Assembly: GCA_947625255.1 (NCBI GenBank)
Contig: CANQNT010000009.1
Location: forward strand, 1-64,000
Length of the DNA: 64,000 nucleotides
From: an uncultured Acetatifactor sp.
GTDB lineage: Bacteria; Bacillota; Clostridia; Lachnospirales; Lachnospiraceae
Reading direction: 5' to 3'
This document shows positions 39,523-49,208 of the stretch, piece after piece. Under the pieces are notes generated by a model. That model was not told where the DNA came from. It was given only the letters and a program-made list of their open reading frames with translations, and made no database searches. Positions within the stretch are counted from its first letter, which is position 1; the number at the start of each line of letters is the position of its first letter. Both the position numbers and the translations under genes were made by a program.

Positions 39523-40935
39523 ATGGTTCATTTATTTGATATGGTTCCATCCGGTTTTTTTAACTGTTTGGCCAGCGGGAGCAATAATCAGATCTATGCG
39601 GACTGTCTTCAGGTGATCTATGAACAGTATGACCGGGAGATCAGCTATCGGATTTCACGGAGCAGGATTCGCGACGCGATCGCGGCGTACCTGCTGGAAA
39701 ACCATATTGATTTTATAGAGCAGGATCCGGAGCAGAAGGAGAGCAAAAATTACAATGACATGGCGAATGGAATCATCCGCAGATTCTGTTCCAAGGAAAT
39801 CGGCTGGCTGGAAGAGGACAATGACGACGCCACCTATGAAAAAAACATCATTATGACGGAACAGGGGATCTTGCTGACGGAGTTCCTGCAAAGGCTGATC
39901 AAACCGGAACGGGAGGAATTCTCCAGTTATGTTTACAATATTTATAATATTCTGCAAAATCCGGATCAGTGGAAACAGGATCCCTATGTGGACGGTCTGA
40001 AAAATATCTATCGGAACGCCAGATTATTGTCAAAAGCGTTAAAGCGGCTGGCGACCTTTATCAAAAAAATCATTGAAAGAATGGTAAAGGAAGAAAGTAT
40101 GGAAAGCCTGACGGAAAATTTGCTGGAGTATTGTGACGGCAGCTTTATACGGGAATATGCGAGACTGACAAAGCAGCAGAACATTCATATTTACCGATCT
40201 TTCATCCGGATGAAGCTGGATGAAATCGGGAATGACTCGGAACAAAGCGAGTTATTGGCAATCGGCTGTGCGCTGGAAGAGGATCTGGAGGAAGCTGCGG
40301 CCAGGGAATTTGTGATGGATATGATACAGACGACGAAGCGCTTCCTGGTGGAGGACTACGACCGGATCATGAGAGACATAAAACATAAGATAAACATTTA
40401 TCTGCAAATGGCCGTTGGACGGGCGAGATTCTTAAAAAATCGCGAGGCGGATATGAGGGGAAGTGTAGAACAGACCCTGCGTTATCTTGTGGAGGAGCTG
40501 GAGACGATCGGCTGGAAAGAAGATCTGCCGGCCGGGATGCAGGGGTTGTTTGCCCTGGAGCGAAATGAATTTATCGATGAAGGCTCCGTCCGGTATCCGA
40601 GGAATCCCCAGCCAATCGACAGGGAAACTTCCGTTGAACTGGAAGAAATGACGCAGGAAGATATCGACCGGGCAAGAGAGGAGCAGGAGCGGGAAGCGTA
40701 TAATCCTTATGCAAAGGATAAGATGAAGGAATATCTGGAAACGGTGATGGCCGGACACGGGATGATCGCCTGTGAAGACCTGCCCCTGCAGAGTAAACGG
40801 GATTTGCTTTGCGCCCTGTCGGCCGTCGCTTACAGCGATGAGAATGGTTATGCGGTGCGGCTTTTGGATGGGTACCTGGAGACCAATCAAATGCTTCTGC
40901 GAAGATTTGACATCAGAAAGGAGGACAAGCCTTGA
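39523..40935 (+). CDS. jetA: Wadjet anti-plasmid/anti-phage system protein JetA (DUF5716-like)
   Basis: First gene of a four-gene JetABCD order. MVHLFDMVPSGFFNCLASGSNNQIYADCLQVIYEQYDREISYRISR. ATG 39523 preferred over TTG 39490. Confidence 0.85.
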   Translation: MVHLFDMVPSGFFNCLASGSNNQIYADCLQVIYEQYDREISYRISRSRIRDAIAAYLLENHIDFIEQDPEQKESKNYNDMANGIIRRFCSKEIGWLEEDNDDATYEKNIIMTEQGILLTEFLQRLIKPEREEFSSYVYNIYNILQNPDQWKQDPYVDGLKNIYRNARLLSKALKRLATFIKKIIERMVKEESMESLTENLLEYCDGSFIREYARLTKQQNIHIYRSFIRMKLDEIGNDSEQSELLAIGCALEEDLEEAAAREFVMDMIQTTKRFLVEDYDRIMRDIKHKINIYLQMAVGRARFLKNREADMRGSVEQTLRYLVEELETIGWKEDLPAGMQGLFALERNEFIDEGSVRYPRNPQPIDRETSVELEEMTQEDIDRAREEQEREAYNPYAKDKMKEYLETVMAGHGMIACEDLPLQSKRDLLCALSAVAYSDENGYAVRLLDGYLETNQMLLRRFDIRKEDKP

Positions 40936-41597
40936 ACCTGGAAGACTATTGGAACGAGTTTACCTCCGCTGAAAAGGATTTGTTCCAAAGATCCTGCAGG
41001 CGTCTGCTGAAAATGACGTTCATTGTGCGGGATAAGGATGAAGAAAACAAGAAAGCCTATTATTTTATTTCCAAAAGACCGGAACCCTTTTCGGTTTATT
41101 TTGGATATATTGGATTTGATATTATGGTGGATCGGGATAATGGGGTCATTATGCTGCGCAACTGCGCCGACATGGGAGAAAAGGGCAAAATACAGTCCAA
41201 CCGCAGAACCTTGAAGAAGTTAGAGAGTATCGTGCTGTGCTGTCTTTGGACGCTGTATGCCGACCGGGTACGTGCCGGGAATTTGTCCCCTTCCTTTTTG
41301 GTCTCCATCGTGGATTTAAACTTTGAACTGGAAAAATACGGCGTCAAGGAGCTGATCGATAATAAGAAGCTGATAACGGATATTCTGACCCTTTTTTCCG
41401 GGTTTAATCTTTTAGAAGTAAAGGGGAAGGTGGGTGAGGCGGACTGTCTGATTCGTTTGTATCCATCCCTTCAATTTGCGCTGGAAAGTGAAGAATTCAT
41501 AAGATTTGCAGAAATTACACAAAAGAGAATGCTTGAGCAGGATGGAGAGGTGGAATCGGAGGAGGAAAAGGATGACGAAAAGGATGACGACGAATAG
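40932..41597 (+). CDS. jetB: Wadjet system protein JetB (DUF4194-like)
   Basis: Overlaps jetA by ATGA-type coupling. MukE-like size, acidic C-terminus, directly before the SMC-like gene. Confidence 0.85.
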   Translation: MNLEDYWNEFTSAEKDLFQRSCRRLLKMTFIVRDKDEENKKAYYFISKRPEPFSVYFGYIGFDIMVDRDNGVIMLRNCADMGEKGKIQSNRRTLKKLESIVLCCLWTLYADRVRAGNLSPSFLVSIVDLNFELEKYGVKELIDNKKLITDILTLFSGFNLLEVKGKVGEADCLIRLYPSLQFALESEEFIRFAEITQKRMLEQDGEVESEEEKDDEKDDDE

Positions 41598-44500
41598 AAA
41601 AACCGCTACCAAATTATTGCTGGTGCAGTGGGCGAGATTTCAAAGGATTTGCGTCAATCTGGAAGGTTCCACCCTGATCACCGGGGTAAACGGAAGCGGG
41701 AAGTCCACGATCCTTGACGCGATGACCTATCTGCTTACGGGAAATACCCAATTTAATAAAGCGGCGAAGGACCGTGACCGGACGGTGCTGGCCTATGTGA
41801 GAGGGGATACCAGAAGCAACGGCCCCGCCAGATATTTGAGATCCGGAGAAGTGGTCAGTTACGTGGCGATGGAATTTTGGTCCCCGGTGGACAATGCGTT
41901 TCTTGTGGCGGGGGTCTGTGTGGAGTCGGCAAATGAAACCACCCATAAAAGCAGCTGGTTCATTTGCAGGGACGCCAGAATGGATCAAATCAATTTTACC
42001 CGCACAGAAGGGAAAATGCTCCGGATTACTCCCCGCAATGAACTGGCGGTGAAGGGGCAGGTGATGAGATCCGCCGAATTTCTGGGAAAGGACAGAGGGG
42101 TCGAACAGGTGCTGCGCGCGCTGGGGTTACGGTGCGACGTGGCGAAATATCGGTCGAAGCTTGTGAAAATGATGGCCTTTAATCCGGAGAACAATATCGA
42201 CCAGTTTATTCAGGCGTGTGTTTTGGAACAGGGAGAAGTGGAATCCCTGAAGGAGCTGCGGGAGCAGAGACAACGGTTTGAACAATTGAAGGGCGTTTAT
42301 GAGAATCTCAAAGCCAGTAAGGGAAAGCTTAAGGAAGTAGAGCAAAGAATTGAAGAATATGAGAACAAGCAGAGGAATTATCATGTCCGGAATTTAATGC
42401 TCTCTTATCAGGATGTGCGGGAGCAGGAGGCGCAGGAAGAGGAATGTCGGCTCTCTATGAAAGCTTTTGAACAGAAACTGCTGGAATTAAAGGGGCGGAA
42501 GGAGGAACTGGACAAGCGGTGCAAGGATGCGGAGGAACGTTATCGGATCGCGATGAATAATGACGTGTTCCAGGGAATGCAGGAAACCTTGAATGAACTT
42601 AAGCGCCAAAAGGAGAAGCTGGAAGAAAAACGAAAGGAAACTGAAAAGGAACTGGCGAAGCTGAAGCGGCTGCAGATGGGGATCGCGGACGTGCTGAAAT
42701 GGCTGGAGGATTATCTGGCAGTTTCAGAGCAGGACAGGAAATATTTATGCAGTCTTGCGGAAATGGAATTTCCGACAGAGCAAAAAATACATGCCTTTGT
42801 GCGGTTCGCGGATACGGTTCTAAGACAAAAGGATGCTTTTCATGAGGAAAAAGTACATTTGGGGGATCAAATCCAGGAATTGAACCGACAAATCCTGGAT
42901 TTGGAACAGAAAATCAAGCGGCTGCAGGCCAACATAATGGTCTTTCCCAAGGAAATTGAGGATGCCAAAAGAATCATTCAGACGGAACTGGAGACAGAGG
43001 GAATCCGCACGGAGGTAAAGATATTTGCGGAGCTCGTTCAGGAAATCCGCAATCCCGAATGGCGTGCCGCAATTGAAACTTTTCTGGGAAGAAAACGGTT
43101 CTACCTCATTGTAGATGGAAAGTATTGCCATAAGGCCTTGGAAATTTTACAGAGGAAAAAGCTGCATGGGGCAAACGTGGTGATCTCCGATAAGCTGCCG
43201 GATACAAGCGAAGAACCTGGTTCAGCGGCGGAAATTTTAACGATTCCCAATATTTACGCCAGAAGGTACGCGAATTACCTGTTAAACGGAATTTATTTAT
43301 GTGATTCTCTGGAGGAGCTGCATGATCATCCGAAGGGCGGCTTGATGCGAAACGGAATGCTGGCAAAAAGCTATGCGGTTTCTTATATGGATGTCCAAAA
43401 GACGGAATTCTGTCTTGGACAGGATGCGGTCAAATATCAGCTTCAAAGGGCGGTCGAAGAAAAGCGGGAAAAAACAGAAAGGCTGAAAACTCTGCAAAAA
43501 CAGCAGGTTCAGGCAGATGGGCAATTAAAGGCGTTGGATGCCATTGATTGGAAAGCGGAGCATTATGATTTTGGAGCGGCCGCGGCGTTTCAGGATATCG
43601 AAGAACAGGAAAAGAGCATTGCCGGGGATATGGACAAGATCAGCAGAAATCCGGATTTTATGGCGGTATTGCAGGAGCAGGAAAAAGCGGGTACGGAACT
43701 TGAAAGGTTAAAAGCTGCGAGGGATATGACGGTAGGAGATATCCGGGCCTGCGAAAAGGATCAGGAGACAGGACGGACCAGATTGAAGGAACTGGCAGGC
43801 AAAATATACCGGTTGAAACAGGAGTATTCCGAAAAGCGTCTGAAGCATCTGGAACTGGAAAAGCAAATGTTGGAGGAATATGAGAAGTTGAGAGCCCGGA
43901 AGGACGGCTGGCAGGTCATTACCTTGAAAACAGTCACTAACATAAAAGCGGAGGTGGAAGTCTGCGTCCGTCAGATGGAGAACGTGCAGCTGGAATATTG
44001 TAAACTGGCGGAAATCGATATTCAGAAAAGGGGCGTGTCCTACATCCCGTTTTACAGGAGCGAGTACCGCAATATTGCCAATATAAAAATTGAAGAGGCC
44101 AGGCAGCGTCTGGACGAACAATCCGTAAAGCTGGAAAGCGCCTTCATGAACGATTTCGTAGCGGAGATCAATGAAGCGATCCGTAATGCCCGGGAAGAGA
44201 TCGCCGCGATTAACAAAGAACTCAAACAGCTTCCCTTTGGCAGGGATACTTATAAATTTGTCATGAAAGAGAAGCCGGAACGGGATATCTTTTTCCGGAT
44301 CTGCAGGCGGCTGGAAAATTATATGGGTATGCCGGAAGTCTACATGAATTCGGCGAGGGAAGATGAGGAGATGGAAAGGGATATCCAGGAATTTATGGGC
44401 GTCATCCTGGACGAGGAGGACGAATCGGAATATACGGATTACCGTAAATATTTTGTATATGATATGGAAATCGTAAGTAGGCAGGGGGAGACGGAGATCG

Positions 44501-44832
44501 TTTCCGACCTGTCCAAGAAGCAGGGATCGGCGAGCAACGGGGAAAAACAGACGCCCTACTTCATCATTCTGGCCGCCAGTCTGCTCCAATGTTATCCTCG
44601 CCAGACCTGCTGCGCCCGACTGGCCTTTATTGATGAAGCCTTTTCCGCGCTGTCCAGAGAGCGGATCGAACAAATGGTAAAATATCTGAGCGATAATCAT
44701 TTTCAGGTTTTCTACGCCGCGCCGCCGGAGAAGATCGGCAGTATCGGATCCCATATTGAATCCACTGTGAGCCTGGTCATGACGGGAAGATATACAAACG
44801 CCATAGAAGGGTTGGTAAGGGATGGTATATGA
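41572..44832 (+). CDS. jetC: Wadjet SMC-like ATPase JetC
   Basis: Walker A GVNGSGKSTILDAMTYLL, long coiled coil, NGEKQTPYFIILAASLLQ, Walker B CARLAFIDEAFSALS. RBS ggaggaaaagg before ATG 41572. Confidence 0.92.
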   Translation: MTKRMTTNRKTATKLLLVQWARFQRICVNLEGSTLITGVNGSGKSTILDAMTYLLTGNTQFNKAAKDRDRTVLAYVRGDTRSNGPARYLRSGEVVSYVAMEFWSPVDNAFLVAGVCVESANETTHKSSWFICRDARMDQINFTRTEGKMLRITPRNELAVKGQVMRSAEFLGKDRGVEQVLRALGLRCDVAKYRSKLVKMMAFNPENNIDQFIQACVLEQGEVESLKELREQRQRFEQLKGVYENLKASKGKLKEVEQRIEEYENKQRNYHVRNLMLSYQDVREQEAQEEECRLSMKAFEQKLLELKGRKEELDKRCKDAEERYRIAMNNDVFQGMQETLNELKRQKEKLEEKRKETEKELAKLKRLQMGIADVLKWLEDYLAVSEQDRKYLCSLAEMEFPTEQKIHAFVRFADTVLRQKDAFHEEKVHLGDQIQELNRQILDLEQKIKRLQANIMVFPKEIEDAKRIIQTELETEGIRTEVKIFAELVQEIRNPEWRAAIETFLGRKRFYLIVDGKYCHKALEILQRKKLHGANVVISDKLPDTSEEPGSAAEILTIPNIYARRYANYLLNGIYLCDSLEELHDHPKGGLMRNGMLAKSYAVSYMDVQKTEFCLGQDAVKYQLQRAVEEKREKTERLKTLQKQQVQADGQLKALDAIDWKAEHYDFGAAAAFQDIEEQEKSIAGDMDKISRNPDFMAVLQEQEKAGTELERLKAARDMTVGDIRACEKDQETGRTRLKELAGKIYRLKQEYSEKRLKHLELEKQMLEEYEKLRARKDGWQVITLKTVTNIKAEVEVCVRQMENVQLEYCKLAEIDIQKRGVSYIPFYRSEYRNIANIKIEEARQRLDEQSVKLESAFMNDFVAEINEAIRNAREEIAAINKELKQLPFGRDTYKFVMKEKPERDIFFRICRRLENYMGMPEVYMNSAREDEEMERDIQEFMGVILDEEDESEYTDYRKYFVYDMEIVSRQGETEIVSDLSKKQGSASNGEKQTPYFIILAASLLQCYPRQTCCARLAFIDEAFSALSRERIEQMVKYLSDNHFQVFYAAPPEKIGSIGSHIESTVSLVMTGRYTNAIEGLVRDGI

Positions 44833-46048
44833 AATGTTGGGCGAATGGCAGAAGAATGCGTTAGGACAGCTGCTGGATCAGTATGAGAACAGTAAAACCT
44901 ATCAGAGGACAAATAAGGTCGTGCAGACTTTTTCTGTCGTGCCATCCAGGGTATTCCCGGAGTATGACTCTGATTTCACCAGCATAGATGTTATTCATGA
45001 TTTTGAACAGCAAATGGGAGAACTGGAACAGGAGGGACTTTTGACGATAAAACGTCAAAACCAGGTGATGGAAAAGCTCGTCGCCAATCCGGGAAAGTGG
45101 GCGTGTTATTATGAGGTTTTAGGCAGAAAAGGAAAGAATCAGCTTGCACGGGAGCAAATAGAACTGTATCAGGAATATCTGGGGATCCATGCCATGTTGG
45201 ACTGTTTTTGCAAAAAGCAGATTGGAAGGCTGGAAGAAGGCAAAAAAGCGGAATTCCCCATCGAAGAAGCCCGAGGGATATTAAAGCTGTGGAAATTCCT
45301 TTTGGAGAATCAGGAAGAAATACTGGAACGGGAATTATCCATAGCGGTTTTGGGAGACAGTAAAACCTGGGAAAAGCATTATCGTGCCAAAGTATGCCGC
45401 TTATTAAAGAACTATGGGGATTTTGAGGAATTGCTCCAGGGGGTGGATGATGAAAAGGAGGTATCACGGATCCTTTTAGAAGAATGCCAGGTGGTTCCCA
45501 ACCCCTCCTATGTTTATTTGAAGGGCGATGCGGAGCTTATGCTTGCGGATGGCCAAAAGCTTCGAATTGGTTTGGATCTTCCGGTGGCCTTTACGGAAAA
45601 GACATTAAAGGGCATAAAAAAGATAACCATTTTGGCTTCCAGGGTTATGACCGTGGAGAATTTAACATCCTTTAACAGATTGGAGGAAAGTGATTTCTTT
45701 TACATTTTTTTGAGCGGATATCACAACCGATTGAAACAAATGCTGCTGTCCAAGATCTATGAAGAGAACAAAAGGATGGAATGGTTTCATTTTGGGGATA
45801 TCGATCCGGATGGATTTTATATTATCGAGCATTTAAGGAAAGGAACAGGGATCCCTTTTCAGCCCCTGTACATGGGAATCTCCATTTTAAGAAAATATGA
45901 CTCTTACACGAAACCCCTGAGTGAAAACGATGTCCGAAAGGCAAAGGCGCTGTTACAGCAGGGAAAGTATACCGAAGTCATGGAATATATGCTGCGGGAA
46001 AAGAAAAAGTTAGAGCAGGAAATTGTCAGCTGGCTGGAAAAGGGTTAG
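44822..46048 (+). CDS. jetD: Wadjet Toprim-like nuclease JetD (DUF2220)
   Basis: Toprim-like motifs ILASRVMTVENLTSFNRL and HFGDIDPDGFYIIEHLRKGTGIPFQP. Overlaps jetC stop. Confidence 0.92.
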   Translation: MVYEMLGEWQKNALGQLLDQYENSKTYQRTNKVVQTFSVVPSRVFPEYDSDFTSIDVIHDFEQQMGELEQEGLLTIKRQNQVMEKLVANPGKWACYYEVLGRKGKNQLAREQIELYQEYLGIHAMLDCFCKKQIGRLEEGKKAEFPIEEARGILKLWKFLLENQEEILERELSIAVLGDSKTWEKHYRAKVCRLLKNYGDFEELLQGVDDEKEVSRILLEECQVVPNPSYVYLKGDAELMLADGQKLRIGLDLPVAFTEKTLKGIKKITILASRVMTVENLTSFNRLEESDFFYIFLSGYHNRLKQMLLSKIYEENKRMEWFHFGDIDPDGFYIIEHLRKGTGIPFQPLYMGISILRKYDSYTKPLSENDVRKAKALLQQGKYTEVMEYMLREKKKLEQEIVSWLEKG

Positions 46049-46135
46049 AAAACAACAAGGTCCGGTTTTATTATGAGGATTCTCCAAAGTCCAAGCATCC
46101 TGATCAGACTTTTACTTTTGAACTGGTGAAGACAA

Positions 46136-46555
46136 GTGACCGGCGCGGGAATGACCTGGCTGGAGCTGGTTCCGGATAATACAAACAGGGTTATCACGGT
46201 TAAATACTTTCCGGATGGCACTCATGACCCAGAGAGAATTCATTACCCTGCTCCCGTGAATGCCAAGTATCAGCCATCCATATGGTATGTGGATGTAACG
46301 GACGGAATCGAATATGACGAGTATGGGATTGCGGTTTATATCGATAAGTACCTGGACGTAATCTTCACCCCTGAAGGGGATGTAAAAGTGGATGACCGTG
46401 ATGAATTAGATGCGGCGTACTTATCGGGCGATATTTCAAAGGAGCAATATGAGGCAGATTGTCGAAGACAGGATCGCTTCCGGGGAGCCGGTCAAAATTT
46501 GGAAGAAATCCCCTTAATTTTTTCCGATTTTACACTCTGTTGTATTGCAAAGTAA
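46136..46555 (+). CDS. DUF402-like protein (5' end uncertain)
   Basis: GMTWLELVPDNTNRVITVKYFPDG…DGIEYDEYGIAVYIDKYLDVIFTPEGDVKVDDRDELDAAYLSGDISKEQYE. Confidence 0.7.
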   Translation: MTGAGMTWLELVPDNTNRVITVKYFPDGTHDPERIHYPAPVNAKYQPSIWYVDVTDGIEYDEYGIAVYIDKYLDVIFTPEGDVKVDDRDELDAAYLSGDISKEQYEADCRRQDRFRGAGQNLEEIPLIFSDFTLCCIAK

Positions 46556-46646
46556 TTTAATATCCTATAAAATGTAAATTGCCGGAAGAAAACCAGATGT
46601 AAATGTTTGATTGCGTGAGCGGTTGAGAAAGGAATCAAGAACTAAA

Positions 46647-47285
46647 ATGTTATTTGGCAGAAGAAAAAAGGTGGCCGATGAGCTTTTTCAGCATATGGAT
46701 GAAGCTTTTTTCAATAATGGCAAAAGTATGGCCGATTTGGAAAAGAAGCTTACGGAGCAGCTTCAGGCCGCAAGGGAAGAGAGCAGTAAAATGCTTCGCA
46801 GACAATCCGGGTCGCTGGAGGATATTCTGGAAGAATTGCAGCGGCAGGGGGAAGAGAAGGAGAATACCGAGGGGCAGCTTCTGGAGCTTAAAAAACGGGA
46901 AAAGGAATTGGCGGAGTTGTGTTGTTTTCTGTTGGGGCAGAAGGAAATGATACTCAAACAGCTTCTGGAGGAAGGTGTATTGCCGGAGAATGTAAGATCG
47001 GGGTGGCAGAAGCAGGCGGACATAATGGAACAGGAGTCGGAGAGGCTGGAGAGACGATGTAGTTTTCAGAGAATTGGAATATGTGGGGAAAAGGTGGATT
47101 ATGACCGTCATGAGATTCTGTCGGTTTGCCCGGCCAGACGCTTAGAAGAGGACGGAACCATAGCAAGGGTATTTTCCAGAGGCTATTATTATCAGGGACA
47201 TATTCTGAAAAAAGCACAGGTTGCCGCATATAAATATTCTGATGATACTGCCGGGGCAAGGGGTATGCCTTTTGGGCTTGAATAA
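46647..47285 (+). CDS. Divergent GrpE-like nucleotide exchange factor
   Basis: Long N-terminal coiled coil; C-terminal β-domain-like VDYDRHEILSVCPARRLEEDGTIARVFSRGYYYQGHILKKAQVAAYK; directly upstream of an Hsp70 gene. Confidence 0.65.
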   Translation: MLFGRRKKVADELFQHMDEAFFNNGKSMADLEKKLTEQLQAAREESSKMLRRQSGSLEDILEELQRQGEEKENTEGQLLELKKREKELAELCCFLLGQKEMILKQLLEEGVLPENVRSGWQKQADIMEQESERLERRCSFQRIGICGEKVDYDRHEILSVCPARRLEEDGTIARVFSRGYYYQGHILKKAQVAAYKYSDDTAGARGMPFGLE

Positions 47286-47344
47286 ACATCATATTTCAGG
47301 ACGGAAAAGATAAAGCGGCGCCTTATGGCGCGGACAGGAGTAAT

Positions 47345-49051
47345 GTGGATAAAACAATTATTGGAATCGATCTGGGAACCACCACCACGGAAGTGGCTGT
47401 TTTCAGGAATCAAAAGGCGGAAATGATATTGAATTTTAATGGAAGCGTCGTAACCCCGTCCGTTGTCGGACTGGACGAGTCCGGGAATATGATCGTGGGG
47501 GAGAAGGCGCGGGCCAGATATATTTTGGAGCCGGAACGGACGGCTATAGAGGTGAAGCGGAAAATTGGTTCCGGGCAGCCAGTCAGGCTGGGAGGGGAAA
47601 CTTTTTCGACGATGGAGCTGTCCTCTTTTCTGCTTGCCTATACGAGGCGGTATGCCTCGCAGTATTTGGAGGAAGAGATTACGAGGGCTGTGATTTCGGT
47701 ACCCGCTTATTTTGACGATATCCAGAGGCAAGAGATCGTGGAAGCGGGAAAAAAGGCGGGATTTACGGTGGAGCGTCTTATCAATGAGCCTACCGCGGCC
47801 GCTATGAGCTACGGAATTCAGCATATGGAGGAAGAAAGCCATATTTTGGTATATGATCTGGGCGGCGGCACTTTCGATGTCACGCTGTTGGAAATGTTCG
47901 ACGGCGTTCTGGAGGTTAAGGCGAGCAGCGGGGATAACTGTCTGGGGGGCAAGGATTTTGATGAAAGGCTGATCGGATGGCTGTGCGAAAGATTTGAGGA
48001 AAAGCATGGAGTAAAGCTTTCCAAGGATGTATATGCCATGGCCAGATTGAAAGAAGAGGCGGAAAAGTGTAAGATCGCACTGAGCACCCAGGAAGAGGTG
48101 ATGATCCAGATTCCCATGCTGGCGGAGAAAGATCATGTGCCCCTGGCATTGGAGGAAAGGATTTCCAGGGGACAATTCGAGGAATTGATCGCGGATTTGA
48201 TTGAGAGAACACATCGGCCGATGAATGTCGTATTGGCTGACAGCGGAGTGGGCAGGGATGAACTTGCCATGGTATTGTTGGTGGGCGGTTCCACGAGAGT
48301 CCCGTTGGTGTCCAGGGATCTGGAAGCGTTTCTGGGAATCAAACCGGTCACGGAGGTTCATCCGGATTATTGCGTGGCACAGGGAGCAGCCATATGCGCT
48401 GCCATGATAGCCGGAGAACTGGGCGAGGACGGCGGACTGGTGATGACGGACGTAAATCCCTATACTCTCGGGATCAGGACGGCGGATTATGATGATAATG
48501 ACATTATGAGCGTGATTATTCCCAGGAATGTGACGATACCCGTTACAAGGAGCGATACTTTTTGCACAATGTATCCCGGGCAGAGGACGGTTGAGGTGCA
48601 GGTGTATCAGGGAGAATCAGAAACCGCCAGCGAAAACCATTTCCTGGGAAATTTCCTGATGGAGGGCATTCCCGAGAACTGGCGAGAAAGGGAAAAGCTT
48701 GATATTGCCTTTACTTACAATATCAATGGAATGCTTCAGGTGGAAGCAACCGTGGTCAGCACAGGGAAAAAGGCGAATCTGACCATAGATCTGATGAACG
48801 CGGAGAATGGAGTGGAAGTCCGCAAGGATGTCTCTGGCTGGAGGGAGGCTGAGTGTTCCTCCGCATACCGATCGGTCATTCGTAGGGCCGAGAAAAGGCT
48901 GCAGTCCGGTACGGCGGAAGAAAAAGAAAGCATAATCATATTGGAGGATTTGCTGTACCGCCTGAAAGAAGCGATTTTGGAAGAAAATGAGTTGTTGGCG
49001 GATGAGATTGCTGATGATCTGGAAGAGCTTCTGGAGAATCCGGAGAAGTAG
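47345..49051 (+). CDS. Hsp70 family (HscC/DnaK-like) chaperone, short C-terminus
   Basis: GIDLGTTTTEVAVF, NEPTAAAMSYG, LVYDLGGGTFDVTLLEM, VLLVGGSTRVPLV. 568 aa with short lid. GTG start. Confidence 0.93.
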   Translation: MDKTIIGIDLGTTTTEVAVFRNQKAEMILNFNGSVVTPSVVGLDESGNMIVGEKARARYILEPERTAIEVKRKIGSGQPVRLGGETFSTMELSSFLLAYTRRYASQYLEEEITRAVISVPAYFDDIQRQEIVEAGKKAGFTVERLINEPTAAAMSYGIQHMEEESHILVYDLGGGTFDVTLLEMFDGVLEVKASSGDNCLGGKDFDERLIGWLCERFEEKHGVKLSKDVYAMARLKEEAEKCKIALSTQEEVMIQIPMLAEKDHVPLALEERISRGQFEELIADLIERTHRPMNVVLADSGVGRDELAMVLLVGGSTRVPLVSRDLEAFLGIKPVTEVHPDYCVAQGAAICAAMIAGELGEDGGLVMTDVNPYTLGIRTADYDDNDIMSVIIPRNVTIPVTRSDTFCTMYPGQRTVEVQVYQGESETASENHFLGNFLMEGIPENWREREKLDIAFTYNINGMLQVEATVVSTGKKANLTIDLMNAENGVEVRKDVSGWREAECSSAYRSVIRRAEKRLQSGTAEEKESIIILEDLLYRLKEAILEENELLADEIADDLEELLENPEK

Positions 49052-49065
49052 TATTTGCGGCGAAG

Positions 49066-49124
49066 CTGCGGCTGTGGTAATGGCGGCCGCGGCGACATTG
49101 CGGCCGCCATTACCACAGCCGCAG
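49066..49124. repeat. 25-bp perfect inverted repeat (9-nt loop) between hsp70-like and J-like genes
   Basis: ctgcggctgtggtaatggcggccgc-ggcgacatt-gcggccgccattaccacagccgcag. Confidence 0.95.
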
Positions 49125-49208
49125 TGACATTACGGCAACAGTGTGAAAGTGACATTTAAAAATATTGCGTGGAATTGATTGCCCCCCAAAACGGGCAGAG
49201 GTGTATGG

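Noticed and set aside
43708-44754. 348-aa minus-strand ORF
   Set aside because: Antisense to jetC; no recognisable domain.
47192-48361. 389-aa minus-strand ORF
   Set aside because: Antisense to the Hsp70 gene, which has unambiguous motifs.
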